DNA of 7,021 nt from an uncultured bacterium. Its GTDB lineage: Bacteria > Cyanobacteriota > Vampirovibrionia > Gastranaerophilales > Gastranaerophilaceae. A model generated the notes under the pieces. The model searched no databases. It was not told the DNA's origin and saw nothing but the letters and a program-made list of their open reading frames with translations. Shown here one piece after another: positions 6,308 to 7,021 of the stretch. How positions within the stretch are numbered: the first letter of the stretch is position 1; each line of letters begins with the position of its first letter. Both the position numbers and the translations under genes were made by a program. Location: positions 1 to 7,021 of the forward strand of contig CACXAK010000057.1 in NCBI GenBank assembly GCA_902765655.1, in the 5' to 3' direction.

Positions 6308-7021
6308 ATGGAAACGGAATTGAAACAGGAATTGAATATATTAAAACCTCGATTTGAAAAAATCAAGGAGTGTCTTTGACCCGAAGAATTTAGAAAAAGA
6401 ATTAAACGAATTGAATTCCCAAATGCAAAATCCCGATATCTGGAACGATAACGAAAAGGTCTCAAAAATAGGGCAGGAAGTCAAAGAAAAAAAAGAGATT
6501 CTTGATAAGTTAAAAACTTGGGAACAAACAATTGAAGATGCTTTTACGGCAATAGAACTCGGGGATAAAGAGCTTATTGAACTGAGTTTTGAAAGTGTAA
6601 AAGGATTGTCAAAAGAGCTTGAAAAATTTGAATTGCAGCAAATGTTATCGGGTGAATACGATAATGCAGACGCGATTTTGACAATAAATTCAGGTGCAGG
6701 CGGGACTGATGCGCAGGATTGGGCAAGTATGTTGCTGCGAATGTATATGCGCTGGGTTGAAAATCGCGGCTGGAAGTGTGAACTTTTGGATAAACTTGAC
6801 GGTGAAGAAGCCGGAATAAAATCTGCAACGGTCAAAATAACAGGCAAATATGCTTTTGGTTATTCAAAAGCCGAAAAAGGAGTTCATCGTTTGGTAAGAA
6901 TTTCTCCGTTCAACGCTAACGGCAAGCGGCAGACAAGTTTTGCATCTGTTGATGTTTCGCCGATTGTTGAAGATTTTGAAAAAGAAATTGTTATTCCGCC
7001 TGAGGATTTGGAAATTACTAC
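6308..7021 (+). CDS. prfB: Peptide chain release factor 2 (RF2), programmed +1 frameshift; 3' end outside window
   Basis: RF2 recognises UGA and UAA stop codons in the ribosomal A site and triggers release of the finished protein. The first 23 codons (6308-6376, starting METELKQELN) run into an in-frame TGA at 6377-6379. Reading resumes in the +1 frame from GAC at 6378 and stays open to the edge, giving 237 residues in total. The body carries the family block GAGGTDAQDWASMLLRMY (about 129-146) and the SPF tripeptide at 199-201, which is the RF2 type of stop-codon selectivity motif, not the RF1 PxT type. The window ends shortly before where the catalytic GGQ loop should be encoded, so that cannot be confirmed; about 125 residues are missing. 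The ATG has no visible SD, and a stop lies in frame at 6296-6298, so no other ATG is available upstream. Translation may depend on coupling to recJ, which ends 21 nt earlier. The start choice is supported by the length of the pre-shift leader, similar to E. coli (25 codons). Confidence 0.95.
6365..6380 (+). promoter_or_regulatory. prfB: RF2 autoregulatory +1 frameshift site (internal SD, CTT TGA C)
   Basis: An SD-like AAGGAG (6365-6370) lies 3 nt before the slippery codon CTT (6374-6376), which is followed by TGA and C (6377-6380). This has the layout of the E. coli site, including the close SD spacing that pushes the ribosome forward and the C after TGA that makes a poor stop. When RF2 is scarce, the ribosome pauses at UGA, the Leu tRNA slips from CUU to UUU and translation continues with GAC. 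When RF2 is plentiful, translation ends after 23 codons. The mechanism is established for the family; the elements are directly visible here. Confidence 0.96.

Noticed and set aside
6377..6379. TGA in prfB as a disabling mutation (pseudogene)
   Set aside because: The surrounding SD, CTT TGA C and spacing match the known programmed frameshift, and the +1 frame stays open with conserved RF2 sequence.
6341..6847. 168-residue open frame on the minus strand
   Set aside because: It lies entirely opposite prfB, whose frame has clear RF2 motifs. The product is serine-rich low-complexity sequence typical of an antisense shadow.

Overview
The window is AT-rich bacterial DNA with two parts. The left part (1-1874) is phage-derived. 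The right part (about 2028-7021) is ordinary chromosome. The visible RF2 body (for example around SPFNANGKRQTSF and EAGIKSATVKI) resembles cyanobacterial RF2 as I remember it. With the AT-rich composition and the long RecJ, this suggests a non-photosynthetic cyanobacterial relative such as Melainabacteria/Gastranaerophilales, with an AT-rich Firmicute as the alternative. This placement is inference. TAA and TAG both occur as gene ends and no in-frame stop interrupts the long genes, so there is no sign of stop-codon reassignment.

Layout, left to right. (1) At 2-208 lies the 3' end of a GNAT-type acetyltransferase gene. It overlaps by 8 nt the start of a complete gene (201-1874) for a podovirus-style portal (head-tail connector) protein. 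The two look translationally coupled. No scaffold, capsid or tail gene follows the portal, so the phage block stops abruptly at about 1875. (2) At 1875-2027 is a short convergent gap with a G-rich run and a strong bidirectional intrinsic terminator. (3) At 2028-3704, on the minus strand, is an AMP-forming long-chain acyl-CoA (or acyl-ACP) synthetase with all the main adenylation motifs. (4) At 3705-3934 is a divergent promoter region, with a near-consensus sigma-70 promoter for the synthetase and a weaker candidate for recJ. (5) At 3935-6286 is recJ, a full-length long-form single-strand DNA exonuclease. (6) From 6308 to the window end is the 5' two thirds of prfB (release factor 2), interrupted by the classic autoregulatory +1 frameshift site.

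recJ and prfB are probably one operon (21-nt gap, same strand). The acyl-CoA synthetase is a separate transcription unit. The phage pair is unrelated to these genes in function and marks a prophage edge, a remnant or, less likely, an assembly join. The feature most worth following up is the intact portal gene beside housekeeping genes. I see no clear new multi-gene system in this window alone.
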